A stretch of DNA of 12,486 nucleotides from an uncultured Clostridia bacterium (GTDB lineage Bacteria > Bacillota > Clostridia > Christensenellales > Borkfalkiaceae): assembly GCA_946628865.1 (NCBI GenBank), contig CAMOXE010000072.1, positions 1-12,486 of the forward strand, read 5' to 3'. A model generated the notes under the pieces. The model was not told where the DNA came from. It was given only the letters and a program-made list of their open reading frames with translations, and made no database searches. This document shows positions 12,316-12,486 of this stretch, one piece after another. How positions within the stretch are numbered: the first letter of the stretch is position 1; each line of letters begins with the position of its first letter. The translations under genes and the position numbers were made by a program.

Positions 12316-12486
12316 TTTTCACTCTCCGTATTATTAAAACTTTTCGGCGTAAGTCCGCCCCTTTATCAGTATTAAGCAACTCTTGGCATGGGAACGGACT
12401 CCAGTTGCCGTATTCGTCCTATCGAATGCTAATTGCGGAGAAAAAACATTTCAAAAGTATACTGTCTTTTTCTTAATTTTTTTTCA
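12316..12486. other. Window end: no intact gene, short open relic
   Basis: The minus strand has a startless open stretch at 12418-12308 (EYGNWSPFPCQELLNTDKG and following residues) that reads like protein, bounded upstream by TAG at 12421-12419. It may be another piece of the decayed gene in a different frame, or of a neighbour. I do not recognise it. The last 60 bases are A/T-rich with no feature I can name. Confidence 0.25.

Noticed and set aside
12450..12475. TTTCAAAAGTATACTGTC as a fifth copy of the AAAAGTAGACA array
   Set aside because: Only the AAAAGTA part matches, it is 8 kb from the array, and similar AAAAGTATA words occur by chance elsewhere in the AT-rich DNA.

Overview
The window looks like chromosomal DNA from a low-to-moderate GC Bacillota, most likely an uncultured gut-type Clostridia. 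This rests on the clostridial-style fused AdhE, a MinD of Gram-positive type, purine-rich GGAG-type ribosome binding sites close to the starts, and the resemblance of the gene relics to gut Clostridia glycan enzymes. Every gene I can support reads on the minus strand. I ran no database search; names come from motifs and family knowledge.

Layout from low to high coordinates: (1) 1-698, the N-terminal ~232 codons of the septum-site ATPase MinD, cut by the window edge. (2) 875-929, a perfect 26-bp hairpin. (3) 950-2707, a tightly coupled pair: a GT8 glycosyltransferase and, with no gap, a PlsC-like acyltransferase, probably making or decorating a lipid-linked envelope glycan. (4) 2708-4734, about 2 kb without a convincing gene. 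Its first half (about 2860-3700) is a chain of short hairpins. Its second half (3918-4317) is AT-rich and holds three separate sets of spaced direct repeats (23-, 32/33- and 41/42-bp periods), which resemble iterons or transposase-binding ends of a lost mobile element. (5) 4735-7341, adhE, the bifunctional aldehyde/alcohol dehydrogenase of fermentation, with a terminator at 4435-4468. (6) 7499-10462, a probable three-gene operon transcribed HAD phosphatase, then a CPA-type cation/proton antiporter, then an MgtC/SapB membrane protein. (7) 10574-12315, a zone of decay: a polysaccharide deacetylase scrap, an MFS transporter split by a -1 frameshift, and a C-terminal scrap that looks like a GH20-type hexosaminidase with an in-frame stop.

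Functionally the intact genes cover cell division (minD), envelope glycolipid assembly (GT8 and PlsC-like), ethanol fermentation (adhE), and ion or membrane-stress homeostasis (antiporter and MgtC-like). The broken genes point to recent loss of a glycan-use locus.

No tRNA, rRNA, CRISPR array or intact transposase was seen. The unexplained parts are the 2-kb non-coding island, with its mutually exclusive hairpins and phased repeats, and the transporter frameshift, which falls exactly on a T TTT TTA heptamer.
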